Source: Trematomus loennbergii
Taxonomy: Eukaryota; Chordata; Actinopteri; Perciformes; Nototheniidae
NCBI GenBank assembly: GCA_012861695.1
Contig: JAAOOA010000026.1
Location: forward strand, 13,201,432-13,265,431
Direction: 5' to 3'
DNA length: 64,000 bases
Under the pieces are notes generated by a model. That model was not told where the DNA came from. It was given only the letters and a program-made list of their open reading frames with translations, and did not search any database. Position numbers and translations under genes: made by a program. Below are positions 10,868 to 23,033 of this stretch, piece by piece. Each line of letters begins with the position of its first letter. The stretch's first letter is position 1.

Positions 10868-13163
10868 GCAACACACTCTCACTCCATAAATGTCAGGAGC
10901 GACACTTGGTCAGGGTCCAGAGGCGTGCAGTTGGGACGCTCCTAGGCTCCTTCAGCTTCATAAACAGATGCAAATAGCTTTCAACTGATTGCAATGTATT
11001 CCCATCTGCGGCGGGATTTGACGCTCATGGAAGCACGGCATTCGTTTGTGTCGGAGGCTGTTAAAGGCAATGTGAGCGTCCATTCCCATTGGATAACGGA
11101 GAATTGTACACCGGAAGTAAGTATTCCCCTTACTGTCGATTGATTTGACAGTGATATCTCCACTACTCATCAACTCAAAAACACCAGATTATCCTTGTTA
11201 ATTAAACGACATTGATAGGTTTTAGTGTATGAACAATGCTTTTGTCACATTTTCCCCTTCAATTCTGAGAAACAAGTAGTTTTTCTATGAGTTTTGGATG
11301 GCCGAAGACATTACATTACCCACAATCCTCTGTAGCAACCATAGACTGTATAAAACAATTAAATAATACATTATTCCGAGTGTGCTTGCTTTTCTCTTTG
11401 AAAGTCATCACATAACGGCATTGTAATACACGTTTCGGCTGCATTAAATAATACATATCTGCCGTAGTTAACTCTATTTATAGAGCCCTGATGACAAGAC
11501 TTCTCGACAAACAGGAACTGCCGCCAAAACTGAAAACTTGACGTGGATCTTAAATATATAAGCAATTAAACTACATCTTACATTTCTTTTCACACAATAC
11601 GTCTCCTTGCAGTATCAACACTAATTCGGCTGACTTTTATATTTGATCCAATTGGTAGATAGGCTGTATTTACGCCATAACGGTGCACAGCTGATAGAAA
11701 GGGACACCTACTGGTTAAAGCATTAAATTGCATTTTATAATTTTATTATTAGATATTAATAGGATCCCTATAAAGTATATTCTTTACTCGTCGTTATTCT
11801 CTACTAATAGTTAATTAAAGACTGTATATAATGACTATTTATACTATATTTGATATAAGATGTATTTAGATAGTATAAGAAATGTGTAGAATATGACAAT
11901 GTAATGGTGGAGGTACACACATATTGATAGATGTCTTGTAATGCACTGTTGAGGAACCTGCGACCCAAGTTTTTCATTCATTGCATAACTACACCGTAGT
12001 TGTGTATAATATGATATGTCAATAAACCTTAGAAAATCTTGAAATCTTGAAAGGGATGTGCAAAATAGTCATTATATACAGTCTTTAATGTCAATAAACC
12101 TTAGAAAATCTTGAAATCTTGAATGGATGTGCAAAATAGTCATTATATACAGTCTTTAATTAACTATTAGTAGAGAATAACGACGAGTAAAGAATATACT
12201 TTATAGGGATCCTATTAATATCTAATAATACAATTATAAAATGCAATAACGTGCTTTAACCAGTAGGTGTCCCTTTCTATCAGCTGTGCACCGTTATGGC
12301 GTAAATACAGCCTATCTACCAATTGGATCAAATTAAAAGTCAGCCGAATTAGTGTTGATACTGCAAGGAGACGTATTGTGTGAAAAGAAATGTAAGATGT
12401 TGTTTAATTGCTTATATATTTAAGATCCACGTCAAGTTTTCAGTTTTGGCGGCAGTTCCTGTTTGTCTAGAAGTCTTGTCATCAGGGCTCTATAAATAGA
12501 GTTAACTACGGCAGATATGTAATATTTAATGCAGCCGAAACGTGTATTACAATGCCGTTATGTGATGACTATCAAAGAGAAAAGCAAGCACACTCGGAAT
12601 AATGTTTTCGGATTTCACATCGCATAAACACCAAATCCCAGCGTGCATAGCGGAATATCAGTATGAGAAAAACGGCATCATCTGTCCTTTGATCCTCACA
12701 TCGTACAAGGAAAAACTTCCAGAGAAAAACCACAGTTAATATACACACATTCCTTCACATTTACATTTTAATTTACATTAAAGTATTTCGTGAGGCCTTC
12801 TAACATGTTTTTAAATATAACTACGTTTAGTTGAAGAGTTTGTAAATTAACATGAACCGAAGCTGTTGCCTGTGGCAATATACAGTATATGGTTGCTACA
12901 GAGGATTGTGGGTAATGTAATGTCTTCGGCCATCCAAAACTCATAGAAAACTACTTGTTTCTCAGAATTGAAGGGGAAAATGTGACAAAAGCATTGTACA
13001 CACACTAAAACCTATCAATGTCATTTAATTAACAAGGATAATCTGGTGTTTTTGAGTGATGAGTAGGAGATATCACTGTCAAATCAATCGACAGTAAGGG
13101 GAATACTTACTTCCGGGTGTACAATTCTCCGTTTATCCAATGGGAATGGACGGTCACATGCCT
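10868..13163. mobile_element. Fold-back element with about 1-kb inverted arms, interrupted
   Basis: The left arm (about 10868-11860) is the reverse complement of the right arm (about 12130-13163, continued at 44089-44282), around a spacer of about 270 bp holding a duplicated segment that contains tcaataaaccttagaaaatc. Outer ends read ACACACTCTCACTCCATAAA. About 285 bp of unrelated sequence interrupts the right arm at about 12604-12888. The right arm is then split by the TTAA element. It lies just downstream of the FXYD stop codon, in the 3' UTR or beyond. Small open frames in the arms are not supported as genes. A single-arm relative lies at 50975-52135. Confidence 0.85.
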
Positions 13164-13954
13164 TTAACCTGTTAAGCCCAAGCATGTTTTTCAGGTTTCA
13201 GGCTTGAAAATGACATGCCCAGAACAAATGACTATATCTTCACTTCTAAAAGGGGTAACTTAATAATCTTTTTTCTCAAAGCATGATACACTTGTGAGTT
13301 GGATGTAGAAAAGTCAGAATAATATAGATAAATAAATAAATTGTAGTTTCCGTCCAAAAAAAAACCCATTACTTATAGTGAAAACCACCCTTGAATGATG
13401 GGATAGTAGACTAAAAGCTTTAGGAATCCAAACTAAAACAATAATTAGTACCGTGTATCAAGATGATGCAAAACAAGTGAAATTGACCTTTTAGAGAGGT
13501 TTAGAAAAAACAAAACCCACCTCTGGGGTCATTTGGGTATATTTGCCATACAGTATACTGTATCTGGAACCTGTTGAGGTCTCCATATTAGTTGAATAAT
13601 TAAAACGAAAGTTAATATAATCAATATATTCTTGTATAACCCACAATGAAAATGCATTATATTTCATGTTCTATAATCACAGTATTTACAAACACAAGAG
13701 GTTTGGTAAATTGAGTTTAAGGCCTATTATAGTTTATCACTACGGGGTGTTACTGTTTAAAGAGTGGAGACAGTTGTCTTCACTCACAGCAAGCTGTGCA
13801 CAGGAGACCTGACTCAATGGAAAAGTACTAAAGCCCCAAAATGGGTTTAGGCCATACCATAGGAGAATATGTCTGGACATGTCCAGTCCTGCACACCAGA
13901 GGCCATGACCTTTCCCCACATGTATGGGTATGAAGGTGTGTCTTTGGTTCTATT

Positions 13955-14636
13955 TCGTCCCTACTGACCGCCAGAGGCGGTGCTTTTAGCACTGGATATG
14001 TCCATCGTGCGCATGCGCAGCTCGAGTACCAATAACAACAAAGTCACCTGTGACCCACGTGACACCGGCTATATCAGCGGATCTGTTCCTTTCATCTTCA
14101 TCTCAGCTGCGCGAGAGAGTACCGTGGCTGCATTCTTGCAGCCTACAGCGTTCAGGTTTGAACGTTTGATCTGAGGGATTTCTCTGCATACAGCTGGCCG
14201 CGGGGAGCTTCGCGACTGATAGTCGGAGCTACGGGTTGTTAACGCGTCCTCCAGGAGCTGTGGCCGGCTGTGCGCCGTGCAGAGCCTCGACGGACAGGTT
14301 CGTGTCAACTTGTGGTGATGGCTGTGTTCCCGCACCCTCTCCCAGCTAAGTTGTCCTGATTGCTGTCTTGTTTATTGTCGGGCTACTTTCTGGTGACGAC
14401 AGTGTTCTCGCCTCTCTCTCCCATAAAGTTGCCCTTATGATGCTCTTTTGAAAGTTCTGCTTGTGGCGTTGTGCCCGAGCTATCTTTAGCATTTGAGTTC
14501 CCAGCTTTCGCTGTGTCTCTCATTTAATTTGTATGGAAAGCCCACAGTGCCATATAGTCTCCTAGCACTAGGATGGGTAGATGCGGTGAACAATCTTCAC
14601 TGTGTGTGCTGTGTGCTCCGCATGTGTGGCCATTCA
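13955..14636 (+). mobile_element. DIRS-type retroelement, left part
   Basis: GC-rich leader starting near tactgaccgccagaggcgg. It contains a ggctgtgttcccgcaccc phrase that recurs in the array at 26745-27950 and breaks off at CCGG, where the ERV is inserted. The other side of the ERV continues with the same kind of leader and then a DIRS-like coding region. The outer boundary is approximate. The assignment rests on the leader style and on the reverse transcriptase downstream. Confidence 0.6.
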
Positions 14637-14640
14637 CCGG

Positions 14641-15403
14641 TGTTAGAAATTAAAATCAATGTTAAACAGCATAATTCAGTCTAAAACATATCGTCAGTTT
14701 AAAGCTGTTTTATTGTGGAAAAGCCCGGAAGTTCCAGGAAATCAATGCCAAGCTTTTATTCTGAAAAATCCTTTATCCGGTTAGCTTGTGACTAATGTTG
14801 CGTTCTGAATGTAAAGTGAAAATGACTTGAGTGTTACACAAAACGTACGGACTTTAACACTACATCGATAGACGTTAAGATATTATTACTGCTGAATATT
14901 AAATGAAGGTCTAGTTGATCGTAGTGTTTACAATACGTGAGAAGCTATGACGTCAGAGGGAATTTCCGTAAAATAAGAACTGTGCCGGAGCGGAACCACT
15001 AGGACTTCTAAACTAAGTATTACAGCTGTTTATAAGGTATTAAATAGAAAGTCATGACAGAGATAATGAGGAGAAAATGCTTAAGGAAGTAGGCAGGAAT
15101 ATAGAATGTCGAAATCATCTGTGCTCTCGCGATCGAACCAAAACAATGAGAAGGGCGTACTCACTAACTGCACAGCATGAGACACGAGAGGAGGATAAAA
15201 ACGGAAGACAGAAACGGCTCGCTCTCTTTTCTACGCTGCAGCCTACCTCCAAGACAACACCGGCTTTGTCTTTCCATTCACCATGCTTGTTCTTTAACCA
15301 CGTTACTTAATTAAACTACCCATTTGAACCTTTTCAGAGACTCCATTAGTCTCGTTATTTTAAGTTTCTTTCCTGGGAGCGAGAAGATCACGAATTATCA
15401 ACA
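14641..15403 (+). repeat. ERV 5' LTR
   Basis: 763 bp, beginning TGTTAGAAATTAAAATCAAT and ending in gaattatcaaca. It is nearly identical to the 3' LTR, differing mainly by single-base indels and a few substitutions. Confidence 0.92.
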
Positions 15404-15405
15404 AC

Positions 15406-15422
15406 TGGCTGACCCCGACGTG
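15406..15422 (+). promoter_or_regulatory. ERV primer-binding site, tRNA-Trp type
   Basis: Two bases after the LTR lies TGGCTGACCCCGACGTG. Except for one extra C after TGG, it is complementary to the 3' end of vertebrate tRNA-Trp (recalled 3' end ...CACGTCGGGGTCACCA). Retroviruses prime minus-strand DNA synthesis from such a site. Confidence 0.7.
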
Positions 15423-15817
15423 TGAGATATCGACACTGGGAGAGAAACCGCTAGTTTCGACGGAGATTTGTGGACCACAAAACACACAAAGGGCCCATAC
15501 ACAAACGGTAAGAAGAAGCCAGTTATATCAAATTCTTCAATAGCTTATATAGAACCATTTAGATTTGTGTGTTTTGAGGCGAGCAGGACATCCTGAGAAC
15601 AGCTGTAAATGTAATGTTAAATATCTAAATTTAAACCAAACCACGTGGCGTTGTTTTATACCAAGCAGGGTGAGTCTATTTTCCTTTCTTTGTTTCATTA
15701 ACCAACTGCATGTTTTTTAAACCAACTGCATGATTATAATGTGTGTGTTTTCCAAGCCGGATAATTTAATGTGCTTTTAAGCCGGTATTTATATAATCTT
15801 TTAAAAAAAAAAAAAAA

Positions 15818-17785
15818 AAACTTTATTAATTAAAAAAAAAAAAAAAAATCCCAGATATTGAAGTTAAGTTTGGATGACATAGGATATTTGTTATCAGGAG
15901 CGAAGGTACTATTCAGTAGATTAGTGATTCATCTTTGATACATTTAAGGACTATATCCAACTACTTATTATATTGTGTTTGACGACTTATAGATGGACTC
16001 TTGTCGTTTTGTATATTCTCAAGACAGATGGTATCTTCTTGACAGAGAAATAGATGGTATCTTTTCTCGTTATTAGCAAGTTAAAGATGGAATCTTCTTG
16101 TTAAAGAGAGTTGATGGCATCGTCTCGTTTTTAGTCTCAAGATCAGATGGAATCGTCTTGTTTCATTGTCCCAAATAAGTGAGATGGTCTCTTGTTTAAT
16201 TGGTGATAAGAGTCTGTGGAAGTCTGAAGTATACTTTTTAATCATTGCGTGTGCATTACGGAAAGAAATGCGGAATTCGTGCGTTAGATAGACGATATTC
16301 TTCTAATAGTGTTTGACTGGCTTCCCATTTGGTCGCACAATAGCGTGAGAGTTGCCCAGATGACCATAGGCTAAATAGTTTTTGATGGTCTCTAACTATT
16401 TTGTATTAACTTGTTTAAATTGTATAGCATATTGAGAGAGTCGTGCTGTTATACTGCTCTGAAGTTTAGCCTGGAATGAGGTCTCCCCAGTTGAGATCAA
16501 CACCTCCAGGATTTCAACGCATCAGAAACAGCCATTCTTCTTAAAAAAAATTAAAAAAAAACTCTTTGTTCTGCAGGTCAGCATTTGAAATCAGTTGCCA
16601 TCTTGTTTTGACCTCATGTTGACAAACAATTACATGGCAGTCGCCATTCTGTGAAATGCTAATTCAGAGGACCAGTTGTCTTTTTGAAATCCATTCAGTT
16701 TCACTCACATGAGGCTAATTCAATATTCATGACCTCCATAGTGTGTAGAAAAAATCATTCTTCTTGAGTCAAAGTTGGAATTAGATATTCCATTTTGCTG
16801 AATCAGTTATCTATACCGTTGGAGTTTGGTCTTTGAAGAAAAGGATTATTGTATTTTCTAAAAAAGCTCAAATCTGATTTTTGAAATATTAGTCCTTGCA
16901 AAGGAGTTTTACCTGCTTATGCTTTACTGTGCAATGTGATGGCTGTTTTATGCTTTGTCGATTAATCCTAAAAATTGTGTGTGCTGATGGCTGTTTTATG
17001 CTTTGTCCATTAATCCTAAAAATTGTGATTGCAAGTGTATTCGCTGGTTTAAGTTTGACTGTTTAATCATAAAGTGAATTTCTTTCCCATATCAAAGATA
17101 GTTTTTAAGAAAATAAGCTTCTTGTTAAAAAGAAGTCCGTTTTTAGAAAAATTTAAAAGGGGGAATTAAAAGCTGAAAAATTACAACAGCGCACTCTGCT
17201 GGTTGTACAGAATTGTTGCACAAGAAATAGGGATAAAGGGACAAACGTATAAATACACACCAATTGATTATAATTATGCTAAGGTTTACTTTCAAGTATT
17301 ATAGATGAACACGTACTTCATCACACATAGATAGAATCACAGGTGGTTCCTGATATTAAGATAAGAAACCTTACATAAGTCTTTCAACCTAGACTGTAGA
17401 ATACCTAAACACCACACAATTGAAGTAAAAACATAGTTTATGACATTAGCATAATTTCATGCACTTTGGAATACACTATACACAGTAAAGCTAGATTTTT
17501 ACGAGATTTCTATTTGCATATTTCAAAGCCAAGCCACTGTACAAGTAAAAAAAAAAAAAAAATCTAAAAATTTGCATATTTTTTATGTTACTTTATTAAT
17601 CTTTTAAAAAAATCTAAAAAAAAATTTGCATATTTTTTATGTTACTTTATTAATCTTTAAAAAAAAAAAAAAAAAAAGTGGAAGTTGAGTTCGGATGACA
17701 GGATATTTGCTATCAGGAGCGAAGGTACTATTCAGAAGATTAGTGATTCATCTTTGATACATTTAATAACTATATCCAACTACTT
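15818..17785 (+). repeat. ERV leader with repeated segment
   Basis: An untranslated leader between the primer-binding site and gag. A segment of about 105-150 bp occurs at 15818-15966 and again at 17643-17785 (key phrase ttatcaggagcgaaggtact), each copy preceded by an A/T-rich tract. The 1.7 kb between holds short reiterations such as agatggtatcttc around 16020-16160 and a doubled phrase ttttttatgttactttatta near 17578-17655, but no open frame. Confidence 0.7.
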
Positions 17786-17792
17786 AAGCAAT

Positions 17793-19783
17793 ATGTCGCC
17801 AAAATACACTAAGTTAGGAGCACCCGCAGAGCCAGGGTCAACTGCAGACATCAAGGCAAAGGTACATGTCAGATCAGATGCCACAACACATGCATCAGAC
17901 AGACAAAAGAACTGGAAACAGATACAGGAATTGTTTGATCAATGGCAGACGAGAGGATTGATTCCAGCAGATGATCAACCTGGCCCAACAAAAGCCCATA
18001 GAAAAGCTGTAGTTGCTTATGAGAACGAGAGATACTTACACCAGCAAGAAGCATGGATCCACACCAGACCCCTTTTGGTATGGACCTGAAAAAAGCGCTA
18101 TGAACAAAGCTGAAAAAAGAAACGACAGTTACAAGTCTGCTGCTCCATCTGAAATATGCCAGCCAGGGATTGACAAACAGCATACATGTGTTAGAAGTGG
18201 CAGATCTGCCAGTGAAGGAAGACACAGCAGGAATAACAGAAGAGGCTCCAGTTATCCAAACTCAAGAGCAGAATCCAAGTCTAACCGAAGTGTCTTTTTC
18301 CAACATATCAGAGAACAACCCTTTTCACCAAGCCCCTATAGGAGAAGTATTGGAGTTGGATGGACTCCCCACAGCTACACGTGTCAAAGACTTGGAGTAT
18401 GAAGTCAGGATGCTATCTGGTGAAGTTAACCAGCTGAAGGAGGAACTCAAAAGAAGAGAGGAAGACGCTACAACAGTAGCTATAGCTGGAAGACTCAAGA
18501 ACGGCACAATCCACATATTACCGGTGATAGCAGCTGGAGAAGGAGGATTTCAATACCAACCATGGACTCACAGGGACATGGAAACATTAGTGTCCAAGCT
18601 ACCTCCACTCGCCAAAGGAGGTCAGAAGTGGGTAAATGATCTGGAGAAGTACACTGTCCAAGACGACCTGTGCTTGGGAGACATGAGGGCACTGCTAGGA
18701 CGGATAGAAGGAAGACTAAAGGCAAGAGCAGTAGATTTCGAGGCCAAATGCGCCAACTCTCCAGATGACATTTCATTCAACAAAATCAGGTCGAGCTATT
18801 GGGCTGCTATTCGTCACATCTACCCGACAGCATACAGTTTACATGCCCTCACCAGCCTGAAAAAAGGAACGGAGGAAGACATGCATGCCTTCTTGAAAAG
18901 ATGTGAAGGAGTGTGGGAGGACAGCACTGGAGAACGACATGACGCTTCTCCGGCTGTCGTGATGTTGTGGAAGAATGCGGTCATTAAAGCCCTTCCCCAA
19001 TCTGTGCAGGCATGCCTGGAAGACAAGGTGGGATTAGACATTAAACCCATTGAAGAATGGAGACAACATCTCATTCACCAAGACATGACATACCAGGCAA
19101 CACAGAGGGAAAATGACGAAGTGATGAAAGCACTAAAACTAAGACTTTTGAAGATGCAGGTAGCTGAGAAAGACATTGAGGCTTGTAGGAAGAAGACAAG
19201 GAGAAGGGAGGAGAAGCTTTCAGAGATAGCCATAGAACCAGAGAAGGCAGGGCGAACACCTCTAACAGTTCAAACTCAGGAAGAACCAGAGAATCAAATG
19301 CAGAACCAACAAAGCGGAGGAGGACGTTTCAGAGGAAGACGTTTCCAGAATGGTGGCTGCTACACATGTGGTCAGACGTCACATTGGTCCAATGCATGTC
19401 CCACACAACTCCAGCAACAGCAAGCACCTGTGTATCTTCCTACCCAAGTACAGCCACAAGCACCACAGTATCTTCAACAGCAAACACCTGCATATCTGCC
19501 TACCCAAGTACAGCCGCAAGCACAGGTATACCCTCCCATACAACGAAGGGGCAGAGGAGGACGTTTTCAATCAACAGCAAGAAGTTCCCAAAGTGAAGGA
19601 TGCTTCAAATGTGGTCAGCTGACACATTGGTCCAGAGAGTGTCCGCAGAACATTGCACCAAACAACGCCTCTCCACACAGTTACCCCAGGGGAGGTTTCC
19701 ATGACTATAACAGAGGCAGGGGGTCTCAGGGATGGCAAAGAGGAATAGTATTTCCAAACATGAATGTGTTGAATGTTATTTAA
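17793..19783 (+). pseudogene. ERV gag remnant
   Basis: Gag builds the viral core and packages RNA. The first frame (17793-18089) breaks near 18070-18090, a short piece follows in another frame, and the main frame (18170-19783) runs in the third, so at least two frameshifts are present. The main frame has a predicted coiled coil (about 18390-18460), a capsid-like helical middle, a basic region (RFRGRRF), and two CCHC zinc knuckles, CYTCGQTSHWSNAC (about 19360-19400) and CFKCGQLTHWSREC (about 19600-19640), separated by a Gln/Pro repeat. The knuckles and position support gag; closeness to a named genus cannot be judged. Confidence 0.8.
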
Positions 19784-21214
19784 CAATAGTGAGTAGCATA
19801 TTGCATTTAAATATAAATCATCCACAGATCAGTATAATAAGATTAAAACATAGTAGAACATTTAGCAGACTATTTTTGTAATTATGAGAAGGAAAGAGAT
19901 TACGAGTGATGTTGTTCCCCCACACAGAAAACTATTGTGCCCACACAGCTAGAGAGGTCAAGACAATGGGTTTACGCCCAAAATATGAAGATGAAAGCCT
20001 AGTCCTCGTCCAAGAAGGAGGGTCCTTACCAAGTCCTCCTGTTTAAATCGACTGCAGTTCAAGGGGCAGTTCAGGCTACACCTGATGTGCAGCTGCTGAG
20101 ACCTGAAAACAGAAACTCGATTCTGCTGTGGTGAAGTCTGGCTACAAAGGGAGGTGTTTCAATAAGATCGCTTGTCTCAAACCAGTGAAGAAGTCAACAA
20201 GAACCCAGCAGAACTAGAGAGTGACTGTTAGCGGGAGAACAGTGACAGAGTGACAGAAACTGGCACAACATTTACCAGCCAGTACATAGATAGACCCCGT
20301 CAGAAGACCGGGGCTGTGTTCAAAGGGGAACTTCATTTATTAAGTTGAGGTATATATGGAGTCAGATTACATTCTCTCATAAACACATTTTTATAATAGG
20401 TCTGAAGTTTCTGATTTAAGGCATGAGCTGCCAACTAAATAACATAAACTGAGCTTGGATGGTTTTTACAACAGTTTCAAGAATCAGTCTTCATTTATTT
20501 ATGTTCAAGTGAATTTGCTGATTTATAAAGTAGTGCATAAGGCAATATCTATTTTTAAGTGAGGGACATCAGCCCTTCATGTTCTTCTGCGTGCAACCCT
20601 CTGTGAGAGTAGTTCGTATTTCCCTCTAGTTTAAAGAATTATTATTTTGTCATGATTTGTTTGTTTAACAGTGTCAGCCAATCTCTAATACTAGAGCTAT
20701 TAAGACGTATTAGCAACAGCAGTGTGGTTTTTTCGCAGTAACACTGATACATAGTACCATGACAAAAGCCATTATTGAACTAACAAGAAGTAAAAACTAA
20801 TTTTTGTACTAATGACAGATTTTTAGTCAATGTGCATTTATACCATTGGAAGACGATACATCACACAACATCTTTGTACGCCTTGTGGGTACACAGAGGA
20901 TTTATGTGTTTGCTACGACGTTATGGGTTTTTCCATGTCCTATTCATAATAGAGTAATCATTGCGATATTAATTGAGCATTTTATGCTCAAAGGAGGGAA
21001 GGTCATGATTAGTCAGATAATGGATTAATAACATGTTGTCAACAATAGCTCGCATAACAACAAAAGGTATACCAAAGCTTGGGCCTCCTCCAAGGAGTGG
21101 GGTGGTCCAGTTTTAGATATTAGACAAATAAGTGGATGAATATGTCAGAGCTCTGAGTAATATTTTCCAAGTTTTTGTCTACACAGGCTAGGAAAGACTG
21201 CACAGATACCAGAC
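19784..21214 (+). other. ERV internal region without pol
   Basis: About 1.4 kb where protease, reverse transcriptase and most of integrase should lie, but no RT or integrase catalytic motif was found in any frame. A 5-6 kb pol would be expected, so it has been deleted. Confidence 0.6.
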
Positions 21215-21310
21215 GAGACATCAGAAGAGACTCCTGTTCGGCCAGGTGATTGGGTGAGGGTGAAAGTTCCCAAAACACAGTGGGCTGATCCCCGGTGGTC
21301 GGAACCGTGA
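21215..21310 (+). pseudogene. ERV integrase C-terminal remnant
   Basis: An open stretch of 31 codons ending in TGA carries PGDWVRV and WADPRW, which resemble the C-terminal DNA-binding domain at the end of gammaretrovirus-like pol. It lies shortly before the envelope start, as expected. The rest of pol is absent upstream and the downstream continuation is broken by stops. Confidence 0.6.
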
Positions 21311-21642
21311 CAAGTTGTAATGAACTTCACACGCGCTCCGGTTTAAAGGTAAAGAAAAAGGAGCAAATTGACACCACCTCACACATTGTCACCCTTCACT
21401 GGCAACTTCCAGAAAAGTTATTGGAAGCTAGGACTGATTTGGCAGAGCTGGAACAAAACAATAAATATAAATACGATTAAAGATAGCAACAGCCATAAGA
21501 CGAATTGTCTTTAGATTTTTATAGATTGTACACTAAAGTGAAAACCTATTTTGTTTTTTCACCTGAAAGAGTCCAACATTTTGTTTCTATTTTTCGTATA
21601 CGTTATTTTTGTACTCATTTACATTTTATAACTGACACAACC

Positions 21643-21987
21643 ATGGATAAAATGTCAAGAACAAAGCAATTGTGGGGTCCCCTAAGGATAAGAGTCAGAA
21701 TAGCATTGTTGATTGTGCTCATTACACTTGGCACCTTTCTGGTTGGATGGGGAGTACAATATCATGAAAGACATGGATCCATTAGTTCACTCGTAGAAAA
21801 TGCCCACATCACTAACAAAACACCAGCTGTGTTTCAGAGACTTTCACTTATCCCCAGAGCCAAAAGATCAGTTGAGCAACAAGAGGAGGAGTTAGAAATA
21901 CTCGTTCCCAAAGAAGAGGAGGTTACAATCAAGATGATTCACCCCCCCTATATGCAGTTCTTGTACCAAATGATGAGATGGGTTTAA
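21643..21987 (+). pseudogene. ERV envelope N-terminal remnant
   Basis: A 114-codon frame starting ATGGATAAAATG. A basic N-terminal segment precedes one long hydrophobic stretch (about residues 25-44), consistent with a long leader or signal anchor. The remainder is acidic with a dibasic cluster. It ends after about 114 residues, while an envelope would be several hundred. Position after the integrase remnant is the main reason for the call; no receptor or fusion domain is preserved in frame. Confidence 0.5.
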
Positions 21988-22514
21988 GTGATCGGAATAT
22001 GTAAGTGATGGGAATTTACAATTTAGGGGAATCTCCAAATACACTGGATTCATGTTTTAGTCTGTACCAGAAACACCCCCGTTAAGACTATGGACAACCG
22101 ACTGGTGACCTGAGCACAATTATTGAAAAGTTATTACAGTAGAAACAGGGTACTAACCCACGAGGACAACTGTATGTACAAACTCTATGAACAAAATTCC
22201 CCAACAGATTGTGGCGACTGTGCACAGATGTATCCAGTCACAAAAGTTACTATTGCTCGAAGTAATAGTGAGATTTAAAATATTGGAGAATATATGGGGA
22301 CGTCCTTTTATAGTGTGTGAAACATGTGGTGTTTGAAACATGTAACTATTTCAATTTATAGAAGAAAATGGTTTCCTGAAAGAGTTATTTGGAGTAGATG
22401 TGTTACAGTGGGAGAAAAAACAATGTTTAGAGATATAGTACATTTATTAGTAGACATTAATTGTGTTTAGATGGCATTTAACATTTAAAACAGATAGTAT
22501 GATTAGAAGATAGA

Positions 22515-23033
22515 GTGGAGAAGGTTAGATTTACTTTACCTCAGTGTGTTAGAATTTCTATAGGTAATGCGTCCCGAGACCTGGACTCTCTCTCTCTCTC
22601 TCTGCCTGTCAGACTGCTACGACCCCTATCAGACAAAAGACCTCACTACAGGAGACTCCTCCTCCTCCTCCATCGAACAGACAGAGAACCAGAGCTGAAC
22701 CAACAACGACAAGACTCCATCCAGAACCTTCTCCACCTGAGGCATCCAGAACCAGAACAGCATGCTGACATAGAGGCATACTCTCATCAGTCGCCACAGG
22801 ACATGAAGTTCCAAGCTGAGCCACGAGATTTGGCACAAGAGCAGAGTGTGGGACATGAGAGCAGAATACGTCCTCCATACAACAGCGAAGAGACTGTAAA
22901 GAAGGAGATGAAATGCAAAGCAGTTGGGCCACTGAAAAGAGTACCAGCGGAAGGATTCAAGAGATGGACTGAGGAGAAGACGGAACCTGAGAAGACAGAA
23001 CCAGAGGAGTTGGCATGGTCTAACAGAATGTGA
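22515..23033 (+). CDS. Open frame of unknown function inside the ERV
   Basis: 172 codons without a stop, rich in Arg, Glu, Gln and Pro and without membrane segments. It begins at a non-ATG codon; the first ATG lies near 22803. A (tc)n tract at about 22585-22605 explains a Leu/Ser-rich part. The opposite strand is also open over much of the same interval, which points to composition rather than selection. It might be an accessory reading frame or chance. Confidence 0.2.
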   Translation: MEKVRFTLPQCVRISIGNASRDLDSLSLSLPVRLLRPLSDKRPHYRRLLLLLHRTDREPELNQQRQDSIQNLLHLRHPEPEQHADIEAYSHQSPQDMKFQAEPRDLAQEQSVGHESRIRPPYNSEETVKKEMKCKAVGPLKRVPAEGFKRWTEEKTEPEKTEPEELAWSNRM

